Positions 44,718 through 52,939 of a DNA stretch of 64,000 nt are shown in pieces. The stretch's first letter is position 1; each line of letters opens with the position of its first letter. Origin of the DNA: UBA8231 sp036011085 (GTDB lineage Bacteria; Latescibacterota; UBA2968; UBA8231); the NCBI GenBank assembly GCA_036011085.1, contig DASCMS010000129.1:44388-108387 (forward strand), written 5' to 3'. Below the pieces are notes generated by a model, which saw only the letters and a program-made list of their open reading frames with translations, was not told where the DNA came from and searched no databases. The position numbers were made by a program, and so were the translations under genes.

Positions 44718-44764
44718 GCGTCATCTCCCTCAGTGAGTGGTCAGGCTGATGTGCGGGCCGGGTA

Positions 44765-45838
44765 TCAACCGGAGTGCAGCAGCCGATGACGATCGCTCCC
44801 CGACAGCGGTACTTCGATGCGGGCCCCATCGCGCTCGTGAGACACGTGGAAGGCGATGATGGCTTCGAGTGTCCGTACTGCCTGCCCGGCGTCGTAGGGA
44901 AACTCCCCGGCACCATCCAGCCAGCTGACGGCCTCGCCCACGGCGCGATCCATCCCTGAGTCAGGGAACTCGTTCGGCCACGTCTCCGCGGTCTCGCCCC
45001 GTACGATGGACACCTCGCGACCGCGGCACACGGCGTAGCCCTCGGTACCATGGAAGCGCAGACGCAATGGCACAACGCCGTAGTCGGGAGCCTCGATGAC
45101 ACAACGCAGGTCACCCGACGGGCCGCGGCCATCTGCGGGCAGGTCGCGGCCAAGGTGCAGCACGCCCCAACCGCCAGGATCGCTGAATTCGTCGCCACGA
45201 CAGTCGGGTTTGCCCGACAGATCGAGATGGCCCGAGACCCCCGTCACCGAAAGGCCGGTGACCATCTGGATAGCGTCGATCATGTGCGTGCCGACGTTGC
45301 CGAGGCGTCCCGACGGCCACTGGGCCGACGCCGAGGTCAGCGTCCCCAGGCCGCCGTCGGCGATCAAGTCGCGAAGGCGCCGAAAGGAAGGGTGGAAACG
45401 GATGTTGTGGTTGATGACGAGCAGGGCGCCGGCGTCGTCACAGGCGTCGACCATACCCTGGGCCTCATCCACGGTGGGGGCCACCGGTTTTTCGCAATAG
45501 ATGACGCGGGCGCCGGCCGCAAGCGCGGCGTGGGTCAACTCGGCATGAACGGAGGTGTAGGTGGCGATGGCGACGATGTCGAGGGGGCCGGCCTCGGCGA
45601 ACATCCGCTGCCAGTCGGCGAATACCGGCACGTCGAAGCGGTCCTGGAAGCGCTGGCGCCGGCCGTCGTCCCGACTGCTGCCGGCGACCAGATCGACGCG
45701 GTCGTGTTGACGCAGCGCCATGACGTGGGTGCCGTCGAGGTCCTCGACGCGCTGGCCGAGACGGTCGCCGGACACCTGATCGGCGCCGCCGATGAATCCG
45801 AGGCCAACGATGGCGGCGCGATATCGAGTATCACTCAT
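44765..45838 (-). CDS. Gfo/Idh/MocA family oxidoreductase
   Basis: 357 aa. Rossmann motif RAAIVGLGFIGGADQVSGD, catalytic motif VIYCEKPVAPT, and GNVGTHMIDAIQMVTG with the family His/Asp. Loop FIGGADQVSGDRLGQ is longer than usual after the glycine motif. ATG 45838 (MSDTRYRAAIVG) overlaps the MFS stop by 8 nt. Confidence 0.88.
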   Translation of the reverse strand: MSDTRYRAAIVGLGFIGGADQVSGDRLGQRVEDLDGTHVMALRQHDRVDLVAGSSRDDGRRQRFQDRFDVPVFADWQRMFAEAGPLDIVAIATYTSVHAELTHAALAAGARVIYCEKPVAPTVDEAQGMVDACDDAGALLVINHNIRFHPSFRRLRDLIADGGLGTLTSASAQWPSGRLGNVGTHMIDAIQMVTGLSVTGVSGHLDLSGKPDCRGDEFSDPGGWGVLHLGRDLPADGRGPSGDLRCVIEAPDYGVVPLRLRFHGTEGYAVCRGREVSIVRGETAETWPNEFPDSGMDRAVGEAVSWLDGAGEFPYDAGQAVRTLEAIIAFHVSHERDGARIEVPLSGSDRHRLLHSG

Positions 45839-47081
45839 TCGTGTGTATCTCACCCAGTGAGCCGAAGCGACGCAACTGCGGCGACGCCCAGGCGGTGACG
45901 GCGACGACGATCAACGTACCGACGCCACCGGAGACGACGGAAAGAACCGGACCGAACCAGTGCGCCACCAGCCCGGATTCGAAGCCACCCAGCTCATTGC
46001 TGGCCGAAACGAACACCCCGTTCACCGCCGACACACGACCGCGCATGGCATCGGGGGTCGTCAACTGCACCATGGTGTGCCGTACCACCATACTCACCTG
46101 GTCGAAGGCGCCGGTGAGGAACAGCATGGCCAGGGAAAGGTACAGGTTGACGGAGACACCGAAGAGGATGGTGGCCACACCGAAGCCGGCGACGGACAAC
46201 AGCAACGCCCGCCCGGCCCTGGCCAGGGGCGGCAGGTGGGCCAGGGCCAGCGCCGTCAGCAGGGCGCCTACGGCCGGTGCCGCATGCAGGGCACCGAGCC
46301 CTTCGGCACCGACGGCGAGAATGTCTTCGGCGAACACCGGCAACAGATAGACGGCGCCGCCGAGGAGCACGGCGAACATGTCGAGGGAGATGATGGCCAG
46401 CAACACGCGTGTGCGCCGCAGATAGTGGATGCCGTCGAACAACGTCGACAGCGTCGCCGGCCCGGTGCCAGTGTCGGCGATGCCGGCCGCTTCGGGAATG
46501 CGGAACAACAGCAGGGCAAACACCAGCGAGCTGAGGGCAGCCAGCCCGTACGCGGCCGGGATCGAGGCGGCGATGACAAAACCGCCCACGGCGGGGCCGA
46601 CCACACCGGCCAGCTGGAACAGGCTGTTGTTCCAGGCCACGGCCCCGGGAAAGACGCTGCGTGGGACCAGCCGCGGCACCAGTGAGGACCGCGCCGGTCG
46701 ACCGAGGGAGCCGACCACGGCGTCGAGGGTGAGCAGGGCATAGACGACCCACACATCTGCCCCGAGCAGAGCCTGCAGGGCGAGGCCGGCCGAGGTCAGC
46801 GTCATGGCCAGCAGACTCAGCAACACCACCTGCCGCCGGTCGAAGGTGTCGGCCAACCAACCGGCAGGTAGGGCGAGCAGCACAGCGGGGATCACCTGTG
46901 CCAGGCCGACCAGCCCCAGCGCCAGGGGCTCGCCGGTGCGCTGGTAGACGTCCCAGCCCACGGCGACGGATTGCATGCGCGTGCCCAGTCGCGTGACGAT
47001 GCCGCCCACAGCGTAGCGGCGGTAGGCGGGAATACGGAAGGGGGCGTACGGATCGTGACGGGGCGGCGGTTCGCCGCTCAC
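45831..47081 (-). CDS. MFS transporter, EntS-like exporter type
   Basis: 416 aa, 12 membrane helices. Loop motif GWLADTFDRRQVVLLS between helices 2 and 3 is the MFS signature A, and RVSAVNGVFVSASNELGGFE is characteristic of the MFS_3/EntS-like group. GTG 47081 overlaps the GNAT stop by 4 nt (GTGA); the N-terminus PYAPFRIPAYRRYAVGG fits the family. Probably an efflux permease. Confidence 0.9.
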   Translation of the reverse strand: MSGEPPPRHDPYAPFRIPAYRRYAVGGIVTRLGTRMQSVAVGWDVYQRTGEPLALGLVGLAQVIPAVLLALPAGWLADTFDRRQVVLLSLLAMTLTSAGLALQALLGADVWVVYALLTLDAVVGSLGRPARSSLVPRLVPRSVFPGAVAWNNSLFQLAGVVGPAVGGFVIAASIPAAYGLAALSSLVFALLLFRIPEAAGIADTGTGPATLSTLFDGIHYLRRTRVLLAIISLDMFAVLLGGAVYLLPVFAEDILAVGAEGLGALHAAPAVGALLTALALAHLPPLARAGRALLLSVAGFGVATILFGVSVNLYLSLAMLFLTGAFDQVSMVVRHTMVQLTTPDAMRGRVSAVNGVFVSASNELGGFESGLVAHWFGPVLSVVSGGVGTLIVVAVTAWASPQLRRFGSLGEIHTNE

Positions 47082-48007
47082 GCCGGGTCGTTCGGCGGAG
47101 TCCGGGCGTTCAGCTCCAGACGGAACTCGTAGGTCCAGTCGACCACCCTGAAGCCGTGGTGACTGTAGAACACGAAGGCGCGGTGATTGTCGAAGGCCGT
47201 GGAGATCGCCCCATGACGGTACCCCCGCTCCCTGGCGGCCCCCAGGGCATGGGCCAGCAGATAGCGCCCCAGGCCCTTGCCCTGCCAGGGCTCCTGCACA
47301 CCGAGCCATTCGCAGAAAGCGAAAGCTTCGGCCTCGTCGTGTTGACTGGTCTCTCCCCCGCTTTTGAGAACGCAGGTCCCAAGGATCTGGTCTCCATCGC
47401 GAGCCTGAACCCGGATCCCCGGCAGGATCCCGGCACCGGGTTCTTCTTCCACAACAGGCTCGAAGGTCATGCCGGCGGGCGCTGGCGCTACGACGGGATT
47501 CATGTCCGGCCAGTCGAGGAAGACTTCCCCCCCGGTTTTCTGATACCCACGAAACTGCAACAACGCCTGCACATGATCGAGGCGGTCGGACAGATAGCAG
47601 TTAGGGAAGCCGTGGAAGGCATAACGCCAGGTCGGCGAACCACCGCACACGGACTCGGCGCCACGATCTCGCAGCCACTGCTGGCCGGCGGCCAGCAGGG
47701 CGTCTCCCAAAGCGCGATCCGACCGCGGGTAGCCCAGGAAGCGGATAATTCCGAGGTCCGCCTCCCCATCGTCTCGACCGTGCAACCCGACATGGATGAA
47801 GCCACCGGCTGGCGCTGCCACCAGGACGGCCTGCTCGAGCAGAACATGCTTGTTGCGCTTCAGGTGAGCCGGCGCGGCCAGGACATCGGCCAGCTGTGCC
47901 TCCGACACCGGCCAGCAGTGCGGGACACGTCCGCTGACCAGGCTCTCGTACAGCTCGTGCAGGGCTTTCAGGTCGGAGGGTTCGTACGGTCGGATCGAGG
48001 TCGGCAT
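47078..48007 (-). CDS. GNAT acetyltransferase, two-domain
   Basis: 309 aa. The C-terminal domain (about 160-309) has the acetyl-CoA loop EPWQGKGLGRYLLAHALGAA and AISTAFDNHRAFVFYSHHGF. The N-terminal domain (MPTSIRPYEPSDLKAL...) is a second, degenerate GNAT fold. ATG 48007 is the natural start. Lies 34 nt after the kinase gene. Acyl acceptor unknown. Confidence 0.85.
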   Translation of the reverse strand: MPTSIRPYEPSDLKALHELYESLVSGRVPHCWPVSEAQLADVLAAPAHLKRNKHVLLEQAVLVAAPAGGFIHVGLHGRDDGEADLGIIRFLGYPRSDRALGDALLAAGQQWLRDRGAESVCGGSPTWRYAFHGFPNCYLSDRLDHVQALLQFRGYQKTGGEVFLDWPDMNPVVAPAPAGMTFEPVVEEEPGAGILPGIRVQARDGDQILGTCVLKSGGETSQHDEAEAFAFCEWLGVQEPWQGKGLGRYLLAHALGAARERGYRHGAISTAFDNHRAFVFYSHHGFRVVDWTYEFRLELNARTPPNDPA

Positions 48008-48041
48008 GGACGACAGAAACAAGGCACGCCGGCGCTCCGGT

Positions 48042-50318
48042 TCAACCGTCCGTCGTCGGTGGCGGGTCCACGCGGTCCGGTGGTGTTGTCGGCAGTCGCA
48101 CGGAGAACGTGGAACCCACGCCCAGGGTGCTGGTGGCATGGACGGACCCGCCCAGCATCTCGATGGAGCGCCGTACGATGGCCAGACCGAGACCACTGCC
48201 TTCGCGTTTCTTGTCCTTGCGCTCCACCTGGCGGAACTCGTCGAACACGTGATCGAGATCCTCGGGCGGGATACCGACGCCGGAGTCCGTCACAGACAGC
48301 TCGAGGCCGTCGCCGGAGGCCTGCAGCCGCAACGTGATCCGGCCCGTCTCGGTATACTTCACCGCGTTCCCCAGCAGGTTCATCAGGACACGCCGCCGTC
48401 GGTCGCCGTCGGTGGTGACAGGAGCAAGCTCTTCGAGGTCACCGACCAGCTCGACGCCATCCGGGATCAGCGACTCCAGAGTGGCCAGGCACTCACCGGC
48501 CAGCCGATGAACGTCGACCTCGTCCAGATGGATCTCGGTACGGCCCGATTCGATGCGGGACAGGTCGAGGATATCGTTGATCAGCGTCAGCAGGTTGTCG
48601 GCGCTGACGCGGACGTTTTCCAGGTTGCGGTACTGACGTTCGTCGATGCTCCCTTGCACCCGGCGCAACAGGATCCGCGTATAGCCGATGATGGCATTGA
48701 GCGGCGTGCGCAGGTCGTGGGACATGTGGGCCAGGAAGGCCGACTTGAGACGGTCGGCTTCCTCCACCCGCCGGCTGCCCTCGCGGATCTTGATGTTGGC
48801 CAGCTCCAGCGTCCGGTTCTGCTCGGCCAGGCGGTCCGACAGTTGCTCGACCTCTTCGTAGCGCCGCCCCAGATCGCGATGGACCTCGCCGACGCCGCGG
48901 GCCAGGCGGAAGGACATGGAGGCCAGGGGCAACAGGATTCCGGCCAGCAGCCAGGGATGGAGCGGGACGCCATCGCCGAGCCGGACCACGACCAGTCCGG
49001 CACAGGCGGCAAAGACAAGAAAGCTGACATCCACCGACCAGGCGCCGTCCCGGCGACGGACCACAGCGCCAAACACGAGGGCCCCGATGGTCACGAAGGA
49101 CATCACCAGGCTCATGTAGGCGAAGGTGGCCAGTGACCAGAAGCCCGTGGCAAAAGAGGACTCCACCGGCCAGCTGGCGGGAAAGAGAACGCGAATGGCC
49201 GCTGCCGTCCCCAGCCAGGCCAGCAGGAACTTGCCGGCGCGGGTCACACGACCATGGAACTGTGAGTAGAGCAGCAGCAGGCTGGCGGCGTAGATGACGA
49301 TGACCCACAGCGAAGCGACCTGGGTTGCGGGGCTGCCTTCGGTCCCCGCGGACGGCAGAAAATACGCCAGGCCGATGGCGATACTGGTGGCGCCGGAGAA
49401 CAGGGCGTGATAAAGATTGACGCGTGATTCCCGCTGGAACAGATAGAGCATCAAGTGCAGCAGGGTGACAGCCAACATGGCACCGGAGAGGAAGGTGAAG
49501 GCGCCGGCATCGCGGCGGGCTTCGTCTTCGGCGCGCTGCTGTGTGCGGCCGATCAGGTCGCCGACAAAGTCCATCGTCTCACCGAAGGATCTGCGGTCGC
49601 CGCCGATGAGCAGGTCGCCGAGCCGCCCCGGGGCCTCCAGCTTGTTGGTGTCGGGTCCCCACGACATCCACGTGAAAGAGCCGTCTTCGTCCAGATCCTC
49701 AACAGCGACATCGAAGGCGATATCGACGCCCGGCGCCAGCTGCAGGCCAGTGCCGATCGTGCCCATATCGACCCACCACTCGTAGAATCTCACGCCCTGG
49801 TATGTCGACATCGCAACATCAAACAGAATCCTGTCTCCCTGCCAGATGCGAGAGTTCGTCAGGCCAAGTTTCGACAGACTCCCGCCCCTGCCGCGCACCG
49901 AGTTCGTCTGCCCCCATCTGGCAAACTGAAAGCGGACGGCGGGCCGATCCTGATGGGTGATATCCAGATAGAGCTCACAACCGTCCGCCTGCTGCCAGTC
50001 GACTGTCGGGGTGGGTGAGTCAGGGATCACAACGGACTCATCTCTGACTTCGACCCCGACGAGGAGTCGGTTCGTGGTCACGTCGTAGGCCACACGAAAG
50101 GTCGCCGACAGGTCGGCGTCGTCACTGGGGGGCTGGCCGAAGGCCGGATTGCTGACAGGGTAACGCGGCAGATGTCGCGGCCAGTCGTGCAGGTCGCCAT
50201 CGACGACGATGCCATCGACGGCGGCCGCCATGGCAAGGCGGCCATTGTGGGCGTGGGCGGCGGGCACTGCACCGAGCAGGCTCAACAGAAGCGTGGCAAT
50301 GTAGCATCGTGGCAGCAT
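48042..50318 (-). CDS. Sensor histidine kinase with CBM9-like and 7TM domains
   Basis: 758 aa. Signal peptide (1-23); a carbohydrate-binding CBM9/DOMON-like domain (about 30-215; IVVDGDLHDWPRHLPRYPV is its hallmark); seven-helix membrane region (about 270-480); coiled-coil linker; HisKA with the phospho-acceptor His in FLAHMSHDLRTPLNAIIGY; ATPase boxes MNLLGNAVKYTETG, VTDSGVGIPPEDL, FDEFRQVER and GSGLGLAIVRR. It probably senses an extracellular sugar or glycan. No response regulator is adjacent. First gene of the downstream minus-strand string. Confidence 0.9.
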   Translation of the reverse strand: MLPRCYIATLLLSLLGAVPAAHAHNGRLAMAAAVDGIVVDGDLHDWPRHLPRYPVSNPAFGQPPSDDADLSATFRVAYDVTTNRLLVGVEVRDESVVIPDSPTPTVDWQQADGCELYLDITHQDRPAVRFQFARWGQTNSVRGRGGSLSKLGLTNSRIWQGDRILFDVAMSTYQGVRFYEWWVDMGTIGTGLQLAPGVDIAFDVAVEDLDEDGSFTWMSWGPDTNKLEAPGRLGDLLIGGDRRSFGETMDFVGDLIGRTQQRAEDEARRDAGAFTFLSGAMLAVTLLHLMLYLFQRESRVNLYHALFSGATSIAIGLAYFLPSAGTEGSPATQVASLWVIVIYAASLLLLYSQFHGRVTRAGKFLLAWLGTAAAIRVLFPASWPVESSFATGFWSLATFAYMSLVMSFVTIGALVFGAVVRRRDGAWSVDVSFLVFAACAGLVVVRLGDGVPLHPWLLAGILLPLASMSFRLARGVGEVHRDLGRRYEEVEQLSDRLAEQNRTLELANIKIREGSRRVEEADRLKSAFLAHMSHDLRTPLNAIIGYTRILLRRVQGSIDERQYRNLENVRVSADNLLTLINDILDLSRIESGRTEIHLDEVDVHRLAGECLATLESLIPDGVELVGDLEELAPVTTDGDRRRRVLMNLLGNAVKYTETGRITLRLQASGDGLELSVTDSGVGIPPEDLDHVFDEFRQVERKDKKREGSGLGLAIVRRSIEMLGGSVHATSTLGVGSTFSVRLPTTPPDRVDPPPTTDG

Positions 50319-50553
50319 GGCGAATCTGTAGGATGCAAGGAACGTACCCGGAGGAACGCGGCGCTTAACGATCAGCCCTAACCTAAAGAAAACACATAGG
50401 ATACGCTGATGTGCAGCGGGACGGCCCGGTCACGGCCAGGCGCCGGAACCGCCAATTCTTTTGCCAGCCGGCGACAGGCAATCGAAGGTAACTGCAGTAA
50501 GAACAATAAACTAAGACCCAACGACAACCCTTTTGTCGACGACAACAGAGATG
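50319..50553. other. Intergenic region between kinase and glutaredoxin genes
   Basis: 235 nt, more AT-rich than its surroundings, presumably containing the kinase promoter on the minus strand. It contains TTGTCG-A-CGACAA, a 6-bp inverted repeat with 1-nt centre at 50533-50545, and repeated CGACAAC. No coding potential recognised and no convincing promoter pair was found. Confidence 0.4.
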
Positions 50554-50859
50554 TCACTCGCCTCGTGGGGATGGCACAGGGACGTGACCCTTCAGAATGT
50601 TCTCGAGTCTCCCGTCCCGGTCGAGCTGCTCGAGGGTGTCATCCGTTCCCAGGTACTGGCCGTCAACGAAGATCTGGGGCACTGTGGAGTCCCCGCCAGT
50701 ACGCTCCACCATACGCCGAAAGCTGGCGGTGGGGAGCTTGATTCCCATGTACATACGTATGGGAATCCTGTTGTAGTGGATCCCCTTGCGGCGCAGCCGC
50801 CAGCGGGCCAGCCAGCACCAGGGACACAGGGGGCTGGAGTAGATCTCGATTCGTGGCAT
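50554..50859 (-). CDS. Glutaredoxin-like thiol-disulfide oxidoreductase
   Basis: 101 aa. YSSPLCPWCWLARWRL has the CPWC active site; STVPQIFVDGQYLGT and GTDDTLEQLDRDGRL are the glutathione-contacting TVP and GG/DD regions. Cytoplasmic reductase or [Fe-S] carrier. ATG 50859 (MPRIEIYSS) is the natural start; no ribosome site is visible. Single-gene unit between two intergenic stretches. Confidence 0.88.
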   Translation of the reverse strand: MPRIEIYSSPLCPWCWLARWRLRRKGIHYNRIPIRMYMGIKLPTASFRRMVERTGGDSTVPQIFVDGQYLGTDDTLEQLDRDGRLENILKGHVPVPSPRGE

Positions 50860-51442
50860 GAGAGAGTCGGTGGTTCGGGACTGACAGTGCCTGTGGATGA
50901 GTGGACGATTCTTGCACTCCGGGGATCGGGACCGGCGGATTTTGCACCCCACCGGCAGAACTGTGCGAAAACCCACACAGAATGCGCCAATCCGCGCTGT
51001 CACATATTAACTACAGACCTGCGTCCGAATCGCGCCAGTATGGCAGAGACGGCAGCGCGCGGCGACTGGAACGCGAAGCTACGTGGCCGAAAAACTGAGG
51101 ACTGTCTCAGGTTTTCGACCTGCCCGATGCGGCTCGCCCGGTGGGCCGACGGGGCCGTTCTCCATGACGTAATATCCTTAATAGCAAGATAGTTACGCGA
51201 TTCAACGCACATCTACATGTGCCCTGAAGCAGGGACAGACATGTCTCTGCTGATTCTTCCAGGCATCTCTCCCGTACGTGATCGACATCACACCGGGCGA
51301 GGTGCTGAATGCCGACCTACAGAGAGAAGGACGCGCTGCGGCAGGCATCAGCCCACAGGTGCCGTAAGGATGGCACGGAATTTGATGTGTTTTCTGCAGC
51401 AGCGGATCGGATGCCGCTCTCAAAATCTGTAAGGAGGGACCG
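50860..51442. other. 583-nt gene-poor, AT-richer region
   Basis: No convincing gene. Local base composition is lower in GC (TCACATATTAACTACAGAC, GACGTAATATCCTTAATAG). A small open frame at 51309-51578 (MPTYREKDALRQ...) and others are not supported by ribosome site or family. Contains the dyad cluster at 51208-51246 and presumably promoters for the glutaredoxin (-) and the small gene at 51443 (+). Confidence 0.5.
51208..51246. promoter_or_regulatory. Cluster of three short dyads
   Basis: CACAT-CTAC-ATGTG (51208-51221), CCCTG-AAG-CAGGG (51222-51234) and AGACATGTCT (51237-51246) lie back to back. ACATGT occurs twice 24 nt apart (51215 and 51239). May be an RNA hairpin set or an operator; no proof. 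Confidence 0.4.
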
Positions 51443-51679
51443 ATGCCCCAGTTTCGATATAAGGAAGCCCAAGGAAGCGCTGACGAGATCACCGTCGTCG
51501 AGGACAAGAGTATGTTCGTCAAGGACGGCAAGGGAAACTGGTCACCAGGCTTCGAGTTCATCGACAGCCACACTGTGAAGGCCCACCCCTTCATCATCGA
51601 CGCGCTGCTCGTAGACGCCGAGCGCCTGTGGACGATGGACGAGGTCCTGCAGCAACTGGACGCCGACGCCCCGGCCTGA
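51443..51679 (+). CDS. Small hypothetical protein
   Basis: 78 aa, MPQFRYKEAQGSADEITVVE then a strand-rich middle and an amphipathic C-terminal helix (AERLWTMDEVLQQLDADAP). Acidic. AAGGAGGGACCG precedes the ATG, the strongest ribosome site nearby, supporting translation. No family recognised. Convergent with the hydrolase-OsmC gene 15 nt downstream. Confidence 0.65.
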   Translation: MPQFRYKEAQGSADEITVVEDKSMFVKDGKGNWSPGFEFIDSHTVKAHPFIIDALLVDAERLWTMDEVLQQLDADAPA

Positions 51680-51694
51680 CAGCACCCTCCCCCT

Positions 51695-52924
51695 CTACGC
51701 GCCCTCTTCCCGCAGGCGCGTGCGGACCTGCACCTCCCCGTGCAGAGTCCGGTGCACGGGGCAGCGATCCGCGATCTCGAGCAGTCGCTGACGCTGTGAT
51801 GGTTCCAATTCGCCCGTGAGTGTGATCTCCCGTTCGATCTGATCCACCTGGCCCTGCCGTGACTCGCACTCGGCACAGTCGCGGGCGTGGATCTTGTCAT
51901 GTTCCAGAATTACCTCCACTCCCTGCAGATCCCAACCTTTGCGGTCCGCGTACATGCGCAATGTCATCGCCGTACACGTTCCGAGGGAAGCCAACAACAG
52001 GTCGTAGGGTCCCGGACCCAGGTCACCACCTCCCGAGGACAGGGGCTCGTCGGCCACCAGTGAATGGCCGGCGGCGCGCACGTCCGCGCGGTACTTTTCC
52101 CGACCGATGTTGACCACAACCCCCTCATTCGGCGGCTGTGGAGTAAAGTTCAGAGAATCCACTTCATCGACATACCGTCGGCTCCACGAAGCGATCACGG
52201 CGCCCGCGTACCGGGCATCCCCCTCGTCGCGCAACAGATGATCGGCGCCATCGAGGCTGACGAAGCTCTTGGGATGGCGTGCGGTTTCAAAGATCTGCGC
52301 CGCGTTGTCCACACCGACGATGTCATCGAAAGGTGCGTGCAGGACCAGCAGCGCCCGATTCAGCGAGCCGATGGTCTCACGCATACGTGTTGCTTCCAGG
52401 TCCTCGAGGAACTGCCGTCGGATGGTGAAGGAGCGGCCGGCAATCTGGACCTGGGCCTCGCCGTCGCGCTCGATGGCTTCCCGCGATGAGGTGAGCAGGC
52501 GACCGACGTGCTCCGGATCAGAGGGGGCGCCGATGGTGGCCACCGCCTGGCAGCTGTCGATGCGTGAGGCCGCCTGAAGGACAGCGGCGCCACCGAAGGA
52601 ATGGCCCACCAGCAGACCGGGACCGTGGCCGCTGGTGGACTCCAGGTGATGGGCTGCGGCCACCAGATCTTCGACGTTGGAAGAGAAGTGGGTCTCGGCG
52701 AAGTCACCCTCGCTCTCACCGAGGCCGGTAAAGTCGAAGCGCAGCGTGGCGAACCCCGCCTCGGCCAGGGCTTCGCCGATATGGTAGGCGGCGCGCAGGT
52801 TCTTGGAGCAGGTGAAGCAGTGGGCGAACAGGGCCCAGGCACGCGGTGTGCCCGCCGGCAGCACCAGGCGAGCGCTGAGCCTCTGGCCCCGTCCGTTGTC
52901 GAAGGTCTGATGAATCTCCCGCAA
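51695..52924 (-). CDS. Bifunctional alpha/beta hydrolase-OsmC fusion
   Basis: 409 aa. N-terminal hydrolase (1-255): FAHCFTCSKNL, nucleophile LLVGHSFGGAAVL (Ser), acid HAPFDDIVG and DGADHLL (His). C-terminal OsmC domain (265-405): peroxidatic Cys in LASLGTCTAMTLRMYADRKG and second Cys in DRCPVHRTLHGE. OsmC proteins reduce organic hydroperoxides; this fusion is a known architecture. The start is TTG at 52924 with a G-rich ribosome site (CAGGGGGG); no canonical ATG fits. Lies 15 nt from the sialate esterase remnant. Confidence 0.88.
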   Translation of the reverse strand: MREIHQTFDNGRGQRLSARLVLPAGTPRAWALFAHCFTCSKNLRAAYHIGEALAEAGFATLRFDFTGLGESEGDFAETHFSSNVEDLVAAAHHLESTSGHGPGLLVGHSFGGAAVLQAASRIDSCQAVATIGAPSDPEHVGRLLTSSREAIERDGEAQVQIAGRSFTIRRQFLEDLEATRMRETIGSLNRALLVLHAPFDDIVGVDNAAQIFETARHPKSFVSLDGADHLLRDEGDARYAGAVIASWSRRYVDEVDSLNFTPQPPNEGVVVNIGREKYRADVRAAGHSLVADEPLSSGGGDLGPGPYDLLLASLGTCTAMTLRMYADRKGWDLQGVEVILEHDKIHARDCAECESRQGQVDQIEREITLTGELEPSQRQRLLEIADRCPVHRTLHGEVQVRTRLREEGA

Positions 52925-52939
52925 GAAAGTACCCCCCTG

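Noticed and set aside
50533..50545. TTGTCG-A-CGACAA as a terminator for the glutaredoxin gene
   Set aside because: A 1-nt loop cannot fold fully and there is no T-run; kept only as a symmetric site.
51309..51578. Small plus-strand frame (MPTYREKDALRQ)
   Set aside because: No ribosome site, overlaps the well-supported gene at 51443 in another frame, no family.
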